Below, piece by piece: positions 35,442 to 44,231 of a stretch of 64,000 nucleotides of DNA (position 1 is the stretch's first letter; the number at the start of each line of letters is the position of its first letter). A program made the position numbers and the translations under genes. The DNA lies in contig NZ_CP030941.1 of assembly GCF_036621415.1 (NCBI RefSeq), positions 2,664,001-2,728,000 of the forward strand, given 5' to 3'. The DNA comes from Nitratireductor thuwali. GTDB taxonomy: Bacteria > Pseudomonadota > Alphaproteobacteria > Rhizobiales > Rhizobiaceae. Under the pieces are notes generated by a model, which saw only the letters and a list, made by a program, of their open reading frames with translations, had not been told where the DNA came from and made no database searches.

Positions 35442-36278
35442 GTGGCGCCTCGTGCAACCTGGAAAGGCTATGTCAAACTCTCCGAGCTTGCCTTTCCCGT
35501 CGCGCTCTACGCTGGCGCGACCACATCCAAACGAGTCTCGTTTCATGTACTGAACCGCAAAACCGGCCATCGAGTGCATAGGCAGTATTTCGATGAAGAG
35601 ACGGAAGAACCCGTCGAGCGCGATCAGCAGGTAAAGGGCTACGAAACCGGCGAAGACCAGTATGTGATCCTGCAGCCGGAGGAGATCGCCGAGGCGGTTC
35701 CGGAGAGCGATAAAACGGTCCACATCGAAGCCTTCATTGCTTGTCAGGATGTCGACACCGTCTATTTCGACCGACCCTACTACATCGCTCCTTCCGGCGG
35801 CATCCTTGGAGAGTCCTTTGCCGTCATACGCGAAGGCATGCGCCGCAAGAACGTGGCTGCGCTCGGGCGTGCCGTGCTGTTCCGCCGTGTCCGCAAGCTG
35901 CTCCTGCGGGCACAGGGGCCTGGTCTCGTCGCCAATACGCTCAATTTCGACTATGAGGTCCGCGCGGCCGAGGAGGTTTTCCGAGATCTTCCGGAGATCA
36001 AGATCGAGGGCGAAATGCTCGAGCTTGCCAAGCACATAATCAATACGAAGGCCGGTCAGTTCGACCCGCGCGAGTTCGATGACCGTTATGACCTGGCTCT
36101 GGCCGAACTCGTCAAGGCCAAGATGGAAGGGCGTGAGATCAAGGCGCCGAAGCGTCCAAAGGAAGCCAAGGTTGTCAGCCTCATGGATGCGCTGCGCGAA
36201 AGCGCCAAGGCGCAAAAGAAGGCCGCCTCCTCCAAGCGCAAGAAGGCGGAACCGGCAAAGCGCCGCAAGGCCGGCTGA
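35442..36278 (+). CDS. ku: Ku protein for non-homologous end joining
   Basis: A 278-residue bacterial Ku. It starts at GTG 35442 (encoding VAPRATWKGYVKLSELAFPVAL), with GAGTGGAG upstream. The core has RVSFHVLNRKTGHRVHRQYFD and VPESDKTVHIEAFI, and the family bridge YFDRPYYIAPSGG. The C-terminus is a Lys-rich tail (AQKKAASSKRKKAEPAKRRKAG, residues about 255-278) that binds DNA or LigD. It forms a homodimeric ring on broken ends and recruits LigD, encoded 1 base downstream. Confidence 0.93.
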   Translation: MAPRATWKGYVKLSELAFPVALYAGATTSKRVSFHVLNRKTGHRVHRQYFDEETEEPVERDQQVKGYETGEDQYVILQPEEIAEAVPESDKTVHIEAFIACQDVDTVYFDRPYYIAPSGGILGESFAVIREGMRRKNVAALGRAVLFRRVRKLLLRAQGPGLVANTLNFDYEVRAAEEVFRDLPEIKIEGEMLELAKHIINTKAGQFDPREFDDRYDLALAELVKAKMEGREIKAPKRPKEAKVVSLMDALRESAKAQKKAASSKRKKAEPAKRRKAG

Positions 36279-36279
36279 C

Positions 36280-38766
36280 ATGGCTCTCACCACCTACCGC
36301 AAGAAGCGCGACTTCAAGTCCACGCCGGAGCCGCGGGGCAAGACGGGAAAATCCGCCGGCTCCAACAGCTATCTGATCCAGAAGCATGCGGCGCGGCGTC
36401 TTCATTACGACCTGCGTCTGGAAATGGACGGCGTTCTGAAGAGTTGGGCGGTGACCAAGGGACCGAGCCTCATACCCGGTGAAAAGCGGCTGGCGGTGCA
36501 TGTGGAGGACCATCCCCTCGAGTACGGCGAATTCGAAGGAACGATCCCGAAGGGCGAGTATGGCGGGGGCACCGTGATCCTCTGGGATCGCGGCAGCTGG
36601 TCGCCGATTGGAGACGCCAGGAAAGGCTACGCCAAGGGGCATCTCGACTTCGAGATTCATGGAGAGAAACTCGGTGGACGGTGGCACCTCGTGCGGATGG
36701 CGCACAAGCCGCGCGAGAAGAAGGAGAACTGGCTGCTGATCAAGGGCGATGACGAGTTCGCCCGAACGGAAGGCGATCCCGACATTCTTGAAGAGCGCCC
36801 GGAATCGGTGAAGACGGGCAGGCTCGTCGACGAGGTCGAAAGCGAAGCGCCCGGCTGGTCGTCCAAGACCGGCAAGATCGACGTTCCCGGCGCAGCAAAG
36901 CCCCAGATGCCCAAGCAGGCGAAGAAGGCCGGCTATCCCGGCTTCATCGAACCCGCCCTCGCTACGCTCAAGAGCACGTCGCCGACTGCAAAGAAGTGGC
37001 TGCACGAGATCAAGTTCGACGGCTATCGCCTGCAGGGGCACGTCCGCGCTGGAAAGACGAAGCTCTTCACCCGGAGCGGGCTTGATTGGACGGACAAGTT
37101 CGGCCCTGCCATTTCCACGGCACTGTCCAGTCTTCCGCTAAAAGACGCCATCATCGACGCCGAATTGGTGGTGGAAGGCGTCGGGGGCGCGTCCGATTTC
37201 TCTGCCCTCCAGGCCGATCTTGGCGCGGGACGAACCGACCGGCTCGTCCTCTATGTCTTCGATCTGCTTTATCTCGACGGCTACGATCTTCGGCCCGTGC
37301 CTCTCATAGAACGAAAAGCGGCGCTTCAGACATTGACGCAGGATGCGGCAAGTATCGTGCGTTACAGCGAGCATTTCGAGGAGAATGGCGAAATCGTGCT
37401 GCGTCACGCCTGTCGCATGAGCCTGGAAGGCGTCGTATCCAAGGACCGCAACGCACCCTACCGGTCGGGAAGGGGAAAGGACTGGATCAAGTCGACGTGC
37501 TCCCAGCGCCAGGAATTCGTTATTGGAGGATTCGTCCCGTCCTCGGTGTCGAGCAAGGCGATCGGCTCCTTGGCTTTGGGCTACTATGACGGCGGCAAGC
37601 TGATCTATGCCGGCAGGGTTGGCACCGGATTCTCGCAGAAGGTCGCGGAAGAGCTTTACCAAAAGTTGCTGAAACTCCAGCAAAAGGAGAGCCCGTTCGC
37701 GCACAAGCTCGCTGCCGAGGAGGCGCGACAGGCGAAATTCGTGCGGCCGGAACTGGTGGCGGAGGTCGAGTTCCGCGTCTGGACGGCCGACGGCATCGTC
37801 AGGCATGCCTCTTTTCGGGGCCTGCGCGAGGACAAGAAGCCAGAGGAGGTGGTCCGGGAATCCACAGCACAAGCGCCGCCCGAGAAGGCGCCGAACCTGA
37901 TCCGGCTCACCCATCCGGACCGGCTGTACTGGAAAGACGCCGGCGTCACGAAGCAGGGTCTGGCCGATTACTATTCTGAAGTCTGGCGGCACATGGGGCC
38001 ATTTATCGTCAACCGCCCGCTTGCGTTGGTGCGTTGCCCCGACGGCGTCGGCGGCCAGTGCTTTTTCCAGAAGCACGCCTGGCGCGGCCAGTCGAAGGAA
38101 CTCCTGAGGGCGTATGATCCCAAAGACGAGGGTGACGAGCCGATCATCGCCATCGACGGATTGCCGGGCCTGCTCGGGCTGGTCCAGGGCGGCGTCCTCG
38201 AAATCCACCCTTGGGGATCTGTCCTTGATGACCTGGAAAAGCCGGATCTCATTAATATGGACCTTGATCCCGGTCCGGATGTGGAATGGGGCGAGGTGAT
38301 CCAGGCTGCGCTGGAAGTGCGCCAACGGTTTCTCGATCTCGGGCTGGAGAGTTTCGTCAAGACGACCGGCGGCAAGGGGCTCCATGTGGTGGCTCCCCTG
38401 CAGCCACGGGCGGAGTGGGACGATGTAAAGCGCTTTGCCAAGTCCGTAGCCGACGCCATGGCTTCAGATAGTCCCGACCGTTTCGTTGCCACCGTGACGA
38501 AGTCGAAACGGAAGGGCAAAATTCTTGTCGACTATCTGCGCAACGGCCGGGGCGCGACCGCTGTCGCTCCCTATTCGACCCGTGCCCGGCCAGGCGCGGC
38601 GGTTTCCATGCCGCTCGACTGGAACGAACTCAGCGCTGCGATCGGGCCTGAGTATTTTACGGTGCAGAACGCACCGACGCGCTTGGCTGCGCTCCGTATC
38701 GATCCGTGGGAGGACTTTTGGAAAGTGGCCGTTCCGCTCGGCGGTCGCAGGAAACGAGCGGCCTGA
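36280..38766 (+). CDS. ligD: Multidomain DNA ligase D (phosphoesterase-ligase-polymerase)
   Basis: An 828-residue NHEJ enzyme. The domains are 3'-phosphoesterase (about residues 20-180; QKHAARRLHYDLRLEMDG and GEFEGTIPKGEYGGG), ATP-dependent ligase (about 225-530; nucleotidyl-transfer lysine in EIKFDGYR near residue 245) and primase-type polymerase (about 550-828; catalytic aspartates in NMDLDPGPD). The order differs from mycobacterial LigD (Pol-PE-Lig) and matches the Pseudomonas/Agrobacterium type. The ATG begins 1 base after the Ku stop. Ku and LigD are thus one operon. Confidence 0.95.
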   Translation: MALTTYRKKRDFKSTPEPRGKTGKSAGSNSYLIQKHAARRLHYDLRLEMDGVLKSWAVTKGPSLIPGEKRLAVHVEDHPLEYGEFEGTIPKGEYGGGTVILWDRGSWSPIGDARKGYAKGHLDFEIHGEKLGGRWHLVRMAHKPREKKENWLLIKGDDEFARTEGDPDILEERPESVKTGRLVDEVESEAPGWSSKTGKIDVPGAAKPQMPKQAKKAGYPGFIEPALATLKSTSPTAKKWLHEIKFDGYRLQGHVRAGKTKLFTRSGLDWTDKFGPAISTALSSLPLKDAIIDAELVVEGVGGASDFSALQADLGAGRTDRLVLYVFDLLYLDGYDLRPVPLIERKAALQTLTQDAASIVRYSEHFEENGEIVLRHACRMSLEGVVSKDRNAPYRSGRGKDWIKSTCSQRQEFVIGGFVPSSVSSKAIGSLALGYYDGGKLIYAGRVGTGFSQKVAEELYQKLLKLQQKESPFAHKLAAEEARQAKFVRPELVAEVEFRVWTADGIVRHASFRGLREDKKPEEVVRESTAQAPPEKAPNLIRLTHPDRLYWKDAGVTKQGLADYYSEVWRHMGPFIVNRPLALVRCPDGVGGQCFFQKHAWRGQSKELLRAYDPKDEGDEPIIAIDGLPGLLGLVQGGVLEIHPWGSVLDDLEKPDLINMDLDPGPDVEWGEVIQAALEVRQRFLDLGLESFVKTTGGKGLHVVAPLQPRAEWDDVKRFAKSVADAMASDSPDRFVATVTKSKRKGKILVDYLRNGRGATAVAPYSTRARPGAAVSMPLDWNELSAAIGPEYFTVQNAPTRLAALRIDPWEDFWKVAVPLGGRRKRAA

Positions 38767-39576
38767 TCATCTGCGGCCCTTCTTCTCCTGCGAAATCGAC
38801 TTTTTCAGCGCGTCCATGATGTTGACGACGTTGCTCGGCACCTCCGGCTCCTCTCCCTTCTTCGGCTTCGCCGGCTTCTTGGCCTTCTTCTTCTGTTTGC
38901 TCTCGATGATTTCCTTCAGCCGCCCCTGGACCGGATCTTTGACGAGGGAGGGGTCCCAGGTTGTCGTCTGGTCTTCAATGAGCGTTTGGACGAGCTTGAC
39001 CAGCCGCTGTTCCGGCTTTCTTTCCTCCTTGTCGCCGAAAATCTCGTCGGGCTCGCGCACCTCGTCGCCATAACGCAGCGTCCACAGAACGATGCCCTTG
39101 CCGCGCGGCTCCAGCATCACCGCCCGTTCCCGCCGGGAAAGCACAAGGCGTGATATGCCGACCATGCCGGTCGCGGCCATGGCCTCGCGGATGACCGCGA
39201 AAGCCTCCTGCGCGACCTCATCGTCCGGCATCAGGTAGTAGGGCGTATCGTACCAGATCCACTCGATCGTGTCGGCCTGCACGAACTGGTCGATGTCGAT
39301 CGTGCGTGTGCTCTCCAGGCCGACGGCCTCCAGCTCCTCGTCCTCGATTATGACGTGCTGGCCTTCTTCGGTCTCATAGCCCCTCACCTCGTCCTCATCG
39401 GCAACCGGTTTGCCCGTTTCCGCGTCGACATAGCGGCTGCGAACGCGGTGGCCTGTCTCGCTGTTGATCGTATGGAAGCGCACCTTTTCGCTCTCAGTGG
39501 TGGCCGGCGTCAGGCTCACCGGGCAGGTGACGAGCGACAGCTTCAGGTGGCCTTTCCAGTAAGGGCGCGGCGCCAT
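38767..39576 (-). CDS. ku: Second Ku protein, convergent with LigD
   Basis: A 269-residue Ku, clearly different from the first: MAPRPYWKGHLKLSLVTCPV, SEKVRFHTINSETGHRVRS, IEWIWYDTPYYLMPDDEV and a Lys-rich tail near SKQKKKAKKPAKPKKGEE. Its stop codon is directly next to the LigD stop, forming TGATCA on the two strands, so the transcripts run into each other. Rhizobia commonly carry several Ku paralogues; here two flank one ligase. The tail is shorter than that of the first Ku and followed by NVVNIMDALKKSI, a segment also present near the end of Ku1 (VVSLMDALRESA). Confidence 0.93.
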   Translation of the reverse strand: MAPRPYWKGHLKLSLVTCPVSLTPATTESEKVRFHTINSETGHRVRSRYVDAETGKPVADEDEVRGYETEEGQHVIIEDEELEAVGLESTRTIDIDQFVQADTIEWIWYDTPYYLMPDDEVAQEAFAVIREAMAATGMVGISRLVLSRRERAVMLEPRGKGIVLWTLRYGDEVREPDEIFGDKEERKPEQRLVKLVQTLIEDQTTTWDPSLVKDPVQGRLKEIIESKQKKKAKKPAKPKKGEEPEVPSNVVNIMDALKKSISQEKKGRR

Positions 39577-39754
39577 ATCGGGTCTCCGGGCAAAGACGGG
39601 GAACGCGCGGACATGGATATGGTTTCAGGTGTCAAAGCGCGCATTGAGTGTTGCTGCTAGCGATGGAGACGGGTTGTCCCGCGCAAAGCAGTGCGATGGC
39701 CGCCGGCGCCCTGCTGCAGCCATCCCAGCGCACTTGAATTCCCTAGCTCGATAC

Positions 39755-39785
39755 TTGTGTTTCCAGAAACTGGAACCTTTATATG
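39755..39785 (+). promoter_or_regulatory. MerR-type promoter with 15-bp dyad before the cueR-like gene
   Basis: TTGTGT (39755-39760) and TATATG (39780-39785) are 19 bases apart. Between them lies a perfect inverted repeat, TTCCAG (39761-39766) AAA CTGGAA (39770-39775). This is the classic over-spaced promoter on which MerR-family activators distort DNA. It points to the regulator gene at 39818, indicating autoregulation. Confidence 0.75.
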
Positions 39786-39817
39786 TCCGAAGCCACCGAA
39801 AACTTGGAGTTGGCAGG

Positions 39818-40210
39818 ATGAACATTGGAGCAGCGGCGGAACGTTCGGGCCTTCCCCCAAAAACGATCCGCTATTACGAAGATATCGGGTTGGTGCAGGC
39901 ATCCCGCGCCCTCAACGGCTACCGCGACTACACCGTCGAAGACGTGCACAGGCTGAAATTCCTGCAGCGGGCGCGCAGCCTTGGCTTCAGCGTCGAGGAG
40001 TGCCGCCAGCTCCTCTCGCTTTACGCGGACAAGAACCGTGACAGCGCTAGTGTGAAGGCGATTGCCACCCAGAAACTGGAGGAGATCGACGCCAAGATCG
40101 CCCAGTTACAGAGCCTTAGCGCGGTCTTGTCTCATCTGATCTCGAATTGCCATGGTGACCACCGCCCCAATTGCCCGATAATCGATGATCTGGCCGGAGC
40201 GGCGCATTGA
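39818..40210 (+). CDS. CueR/HmrR-like copper-responsive MerR regulator
   Basis: A 130-residue regulator beginning MNIGAAAERSGLPPKTIRYYE, with the MerR winged helix. Near the C-terminus Cys111 and Cys119 are seven residues apart (CHGDHRPNC), the Cys-x7-Cys pattern of CueR-type Cu(I)/Ag(I)/Au(I) sensors. Its own promoter has a MerR-type dyad. No copper ATPase or oxidase is beside it, so its targets lie elsewhere or only its own gene is local. Confidence 0.88.
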   Translation: MNIGAAAERSGLPPKTIRYYEDIGLVQASRALNGYRDYTVEDVHRLKFLQRARSLGFSVEECRQLLSLYADKNRDSASVKAIATQKLEEIDAKIAQLQSLSAVLSHLISNCHGDHRPNCPIIDDLAGAAH

Positions 40211-40279
40211 GAAGGGTGGTGTCTGCCTGCTGTTCCTGACGATGGTTGGACCAGCCCGGCGCTTCTGTGAAACGGTGAT

Positions 40280-41107
40280 TTAATGCAAGTCTCTTGGAGG
40301 CTGGTGTGTCTCAGCGCCCCTCGAAGGGAAATATGAATACTCGATACGATTCCGTCCGGCATCTTTGGCGTCCCGCATACGTTGGCTGGCTGCCCGGAAG
40401 ATTTCCTCAAATTCAACCTCATCCTCGAACAATGCGGCGCCGACGCTTACAGTAAGCAGACCCCGTTCTCGCTCTGGACCAAAATCCAACTCGGCGATGG
40501 CTGCACGGATCCTTTCGGCAACGTCCTCTGCATTTGCGCGAGAGGCGCCGGGGAGGAAGACCCCAAATTCCTGCCCGCCGACCCGCCCGACCAGGTCACC
40601 GGCGCGCACAGAGGCTCTGATCACGTCTGCCAGCTTCCGCAAAGCTCGGTCTCCCCAACCGTGGCCAAACCGCTCATTCGCCGCACGAAAATGATCAACG
40701 TCGATTATCAAAAGTGCGCCCTTGGCTGCGCGTTCGTTGGACCGGTTCACACCGATCGACACTTCGACAAATGAGGAGAATACGGGGCCGTTCAGGCATC
40801 CGGTCAAACCATCATGCATCAGCCGATCGGCGTATTTTTTCTGCAGGCTTCTAAGGTCATGCAGCTTCATGCCGATGAAAAACCACAAAGGGCCAGCTAT
40901 CACGACAGGCACCACGGTCGCCAAGGCCAGCCGGCTCCATCCCGGGTCGCCAAAATAGCGCAGCATGTAATCGAACCCAACGGAGAACGCGAGGCATCCA
41001 AGCGTCCCCAACGTGGTCAGTCCGGCAACGCTACTCCACTTTGCGCGTCCTAGGCTCACGGGTAACCGCACGGATACGCACTCCCTTGTTGAGTCTTGCT
41101 CTATCAC
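40280..41107 (-). CDS. Membrane diguanylate cyclase-like protein with GGQEF site
   Basis: A 275-residue protein with two N-terminal membrane helices (about residues 28-45 and 60-80) and a GGDEF domain. The metal-binding DVDHF (136-140) is present. The signature reads GGQEF (177-181) instead of GGDEF/GGEEF. RAGD (168-171) sits five residues before it and matches the RxxD inhibitory site that binds c-di-GMP. With Gln at the catalytic acidic position, the protein may be inactive and act as a c-di-GMP receptor. Activity cannot be decided from sequence. Confidence 0.88.
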   Translation of the reverse strand: MIEQDSTRECVSVRLPVSLGRAKWSSVAGLTTLGTLGCLAFSVGFDYMLRYFGDPGWSRLALATVVPVVIAGPLWFFIGMKLHDLRSLQKKYADRLMHDGLTGCLNGPVFSSFVEVSIGVNRSNERAAKGALLIIDVDHFRAANERFGHGWGDRALRKLADVIRASVRAGDLVGRVGGQEFGVFLPGASRANAEDVAERIRAAIAELDFGPERERGLLTVSVGAALFEDEVEFEEIFRAASQRMRDAKDAGRNRIEYSYFPSRGAETHQPPRDLH

Positions 41108-41895
41108 TATCGACGAGTCGTGAAGCCGCGATTTCCAGAATTATTCGCATTTGAGGCTTTTCTGGCGCGCCTTTGCGTCTGTTGACGGCACACTGCCGAT
41201 CTTTAGCAAGAAAAAGGGCGGGATTGGAACATCAGTTTCGCGCCCACCTTCGCGACGGTGCAAGCCGATTTCCGTGATGGCCCAGTCCGATTTCTGAATA
41301 AGTAGGCCTGGCAAAACGCCTCCTCGATCTAATCCGGCGGGGCTAGTTCAGCGGGGCTATATGAGCTGGTCGTCAACAGGGCGACAAACGATGCAGCGCG
41401 CGACGAGGAAGGCCTATGCCGTGCATGGGCAATTGACGGGCCGAACGAGCACCGCTGGCACACTGCTCAAGCTGTCGGGTTAGCCTGGCGGTGACCTATG
41501 ACAGGTGCTGAAACTTCGGCGGGCTTGCGTCCCGGCACCACTCGCCGCGCAGGCCGTGACCTGCAGTCGCGCCCTCTTCGTCCAGGTCGCTGGCTCGTCG
41601 ATAAAGAATTCGTTGCGCTGGGTTGAGATCGAGTTGAAAGTCAAACCAGGCTCTGGCGGCGCAGGACATCGGGGGCTGCTGCACAGCGGAGCGGGCCGTC
41701 TCTTTTGAACGTGATGCCTTCGGTTGACCTCAACAGGTGCCCGCGAAAGGCGGCGCTCAAGCGTCACTACCTCCTTACCAGGAGAAGCAGCTCAGACAAG
41801 ACCTATCGCATGGATTCTAAAAAGGGGCTCGACGTTCATCAAAGTAGCGCTAGCTCTTTCGGCCTATTCCGGCAGCTGAGGTTTTGGTTTATAGT
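41108..41895. other. Long stretch without a recognisable gene
   Basis: No frame here has both a ribosome-binding site and a recognisable protein pattern. Base composition is less GC-rich than around it, especially at its right end. I see no tRNA, terminator or insertion sequence ends. It could hold decayed sequence or a non-coding RNA. Confidence 0.5.
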
Positions 41896-41914
41896 TATTA
41901 ACAAGTTGTTAATA
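41896..41914. promoter_or_regulatory. Perfect 19-bp palindrome upstream of the LuxR-type gene
   Basis: TATTAACAA (41896-41904) and TTGTTAATA (41906-41914) are perfect inverted repeats around a central G. The site is strikingly AT-rich and lies 54 bases before the LuxR-type gene start. It is a strong candidate operator for a dimeric regulator, perhaps the LuxR protein itself. Confidence 0.75.
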
Positions 41915-41967
41915 GAGAGACAGCCCAAACGGTGGAGTTTTCTCATCGGGGGCGGGAGGCGTCTCCA

Positions 41968-42801
41968 ATGGTACAGCGTCTAAGTCGTGCGTCCGCAGTT
42001 AGCCAGTTCACCTTGGCTTTTCCTTCCACACTCGAAAACACTTACCGCAGAAAGCTACTTATTGTTGCACCGCCAGGTTGCGTTTCTAACGCCCTGGTCG
42101 CAGCCGTTGAAAGAGAGTTCCGCTGGATTTCCGTTTCTCATGTACTGGAACCGGGCATGGTCTGCACCCGGTTCGATTCGGAGGTCCATCTCATTCTGGT
42201 CGATATCAGCCTGCTTGACGCCTTTCGGAAGAACTGGAGCGCAGTCAAGTGCGTGCATCCTTCTGCCTCGGCGGCAGTCATGGTGGCTGCTCAGAACCGG
42301 AGTCCGGCCAGCTTGATGCAGGTCATGGATTTCGAGGCAGTGCGCGGCATTCTGCCCATGGATGTGAACCTGGATATCTGGCTCGCGATCATACGCATCA
42401 TTCTAAAGGGAGGAGAGTACTTTCCGCCTACGCTGTTTCCACGGCCACAGCAGTCCAGTTCCGCGGATTCCAACCCGCCGGCAGAGCAATATGCGCACCG
42501 GTCGGTCAGGCACGAGCAATGGAGCGAAACGATGAACGACCTCACCGTGCGCGAACTGGAAGTTCTTGCTATGGTAGCCCGCGGCTACCAGAACAAGATC
42601 ATCGCTGCCGACCTTGGTCTCTCCGAGCACACGGTGAAAATTCATCTTCACAACATCATAAGAAAATTGGGTGTTCACAACAGAACGGAGGCGGCGGCTG
42701 TTTTTTTCAGACATGTGAAAGGCCATGGCGACGAGGCCAATGAGGATACGGAATCGGACCAGGAGGCGATCTCGTCGCGCAGAAAAGCGTCCGGTCATTG
42801 A
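41968..42801 (+). CDS. LuxR/GerE-type regulator with degenerate receiver-like domain
   Basis: A 277-residue regulator. The C-terminal GerE helix-turn-helix is LTVRELEVLAMVARGYQNKI and GLSEHTVKIHLHNIIRKL. The N-terminal domain has the receiver fold pattern (KLLIVAPPG, LILVDIS with Asp79), but the acidic pair that binds Mg2+ is replaced, so phosphorylation is doubtful. GGGAGG lies 9 bases before ATG 41968. A 19-base palindrome precedes it. The downstream gene starts near its stop and may be co-expressed. Confidence 0.88.
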   Translation: MVQRLSRASAVSQFTLAFPSTLENTYRRKLLIVAPPGCVSNALVAAVEREFRWISVSHVLEPGMVCTRFDSEVHLILVDISLLDAFRKNWSAVKCVHPSASAAVMVAAQNRSPASLMQVMDFEAVRGILPMDVNLDIWLAIIRIILKGGEYFPPTLFPRPQQSSSADSNPPAEQYAHRSVRHEQWSETMNDLTVRELEVLAMVARGYQNKIIAADLGLSEHTVKIHLHNIIRKLGVHNRTEAAAVFFRHVKGHGDEANEDTESDQEAISSRRKASGH

Positions 42802-42812
42802 AGCGTGCCGCC

Positions 42813-43298
42813 ATGCCAAAGCTCCAGGAGATCCTTCTGCTCGTCGGCCAATTGAACTACACTTGGACGAACACTGAAAGCCTGCTGATCTATCTCATCG
42901 CCGGACTTGCCGGAACTGACAAGGAAACGGCGATCGTCATTTTCCTGACCTTGAACACGCCGCGCGCCAGGATCGACCTGGTCGAACGTCTGGCAAAAAT
43001 GCGTAGGACGCCGACCGACTGTCGGACGGAAATACTCGAGGTCACAAGGCAGTTGTCCAAGGAAGCGAGCCTACGCAACAAGTTCAACCACTGCATCTAT
43101 TCTTTCGATCCCGAAAGCGGACGCGGGATTACCCAGCTCATGCGCATTGTCGAGAGCAAGGACGAAATCAGGTATGGCAAGGTCGAGAGCCTGGACGAAA
43201 TGGAAATGGAGAGGATAACGAAGAGCATCTCCTCCCTTGTTGAAATGAACAAGGCCATCTGGGCCATCTCCGAAAAGTACAAGTTCCCGGTTTCCTAG
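42813..43298 (+). CDS. Hypothetical helical protein downstream of the LuxR-type gene
   Basis: A 161-residue protein (MPKLQEILLLVGQLNYTWTNTES) without leader. It is rich in helices and charged residues and ends with EKYKFPVS. A TTG start at 42798 overlapping the LuxR stop is also possible. I do not recognise a family. The tight spacing suggests co-transcription with the regulator, possibly as a partner or modulator. Confidence 0.65.
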   Translation: MPKLQEILLLVGQLNYTWTNTESLLIYLIAGLAGTDKETAIVIFLTLNTPRARIDLVERLAKMRRTPTDCRTEILEVTRQLSKEASLRNKFNHCIYSFDPESGRGITQLMRIVESKDEIRYGKVESLDEMEMERITKSISSLVEMNKAIWAISEKYKFPVS

Positions 43299-43467
43299 CC
43301 ACCGCAGTGGCTCTGCCCGGCTTCAGCCGACCAGAGTGACACCTTGCCTGCTGCCTCCCGAAGAGGAGTAGATCCAATGCAAACCCAGTGCGTTCGCCGA
43401 GTTTGACTGCATCATCGGCGGGACAACAAGGCGTTGCTGCCGCAACTCCCGAGCCATTGCAGCTTAA
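43299..43467. other. Short gene-free stretch before the mosaic repeat
   Basis: No convincing coding frame or regulatory site is seen here. It separates the hypothetical gene ending at 43298 from the repeat element. Confidence 0.4.
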
Positions 43468-43566
43468 ATGTTCGAGCGCCGTGCGTCCATTTGGACGCAC
43501 GAACGCCAACGCTCTGAATCTACCCCATCGCGGTTTCCGAAAATCAATTCCGATTTTCGGGCCGAT
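43468..43566. repeat. Mosaic palindromic element with two hairpins
   Basis: GTGCGTCC (43481-43488) pairs with GGACGCAC (43493-43500) around four bases. CCGAAAATC (43537-43545) pairs with GATTTTCGG (43552-43560) around six bases. Both stems are perfect. The combination looks like the multi-palindrome intergenic elements of Rhizobiales. It lies upstream of the next gene and could influence its transcription. Confidence 0.75.
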
Positions 43567-43668
43567 GTTTTAGGCACCAATGTATTGTCGAACCAATTGA
43601 CTTCCTGGCTGCGACCACCGGGCCCCAACGTTGCCGGGAGTCTTGTCTCTAGTTTCAGGGAGAGCCAG

Positions 43669-44016
43669 ATGAACGATGATCAGGTTTGGAAAAGCGAGGA
43701 GCGGCTCTGGCTGGAGGGCGCAGCAGCCTATGAGGAACTGCTGCATCCCGAGTGCGTCATGGCCTTCTCGCCTCCGGTCGGGATTATGCAAGGGATCAAG
43801 ATCGCCGAGAGCATAAGGCATGCACCGCGCTGGAAAAGCGTGACGATGACTCGGAGGGCCGTCTGCAGGAGCAAGGGGGTCATCGTCCTTGCCTACTACG
43901 CCAGGGGCGAGCGGGATACCGGCGACCCCTACCTTGCCTATTGCACGTCGACCTATGTGCAGCGCGAAGATGGCTGGCAGATCGTACAGCACCAGCAGAC
44001 CCCGGCCGAGATATAG
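43669..44016 (+). CDS. Small NTF2-like protein (DUF4440-type)
   Basis: A 115-residue protein starting MNDDQVWKSEERLWLEGAAAYEELLHP, with GGGAGAG five bases before the ATG. Helix-rich N-terminal part with a ligand-pocket fold, then strands in YCTSTYVQREDGWQIVQHQQTP, fits the SnoaL/NTF2-like DUF4440 group. The C-terminal QREDGWQIVQHQQTP pattern is typical of that fold. Function unknown; such folds hold small ligands or have hydrolase or isomerase activity. Confidence 0.75.
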   Translation: MNDDQVWKSEERLWLEGAAAYEELLHPECVMAFSPPVGIMQGIKIAESIRHAPRWKSVTMTRRAVCRSKGVIVLAYYARGERDTGDPYLAYCTSTYVQREDGWQIVQHQQTPAEI

Positions 44017-44099
44017 AACGACGTTGTGCTGCCGCAGCAGAAAGTGCAGTGCTCGCCAGGATATGATACATCGCTCTCGGAGGCGAAGGCCCTCGGGTA

Positions 44100-44187
44100 G
44101 CAATTCCAGGAAAAGTGGAAACCGTTTTCCGTCCTGGATTGCGGTAAAATCAGATAGTTGGATCAGTTTGGCGTTTCCGTGAAACGC
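44100..44187. repeat. Palindromic element (GCAATTCCAGG type, copy 1)
   Basis: GCAATTCCAGG (44100-44110) pairs with CCTGGATTGC (44133-44142), with one mismatch. A second hairpin, GCGTTTC CGT GAAACGC (44171-44187), follows. The same first half occurs at 45794-45845. It is a rhizobial-type intergenic element by inference. Confidence 0.7.
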
Positions 44188-44231
44188 TGAACTGAACCAG
44201 AAAAATTCAGCCACCTGTTCAAAGCACCTGA

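Noticed and set aside
41340..41420. A tRNA-like GGGGCTAGTTCAGC sequence
   Set aside because: It has no matching acceptor stem, anticodon arm or T-arm.
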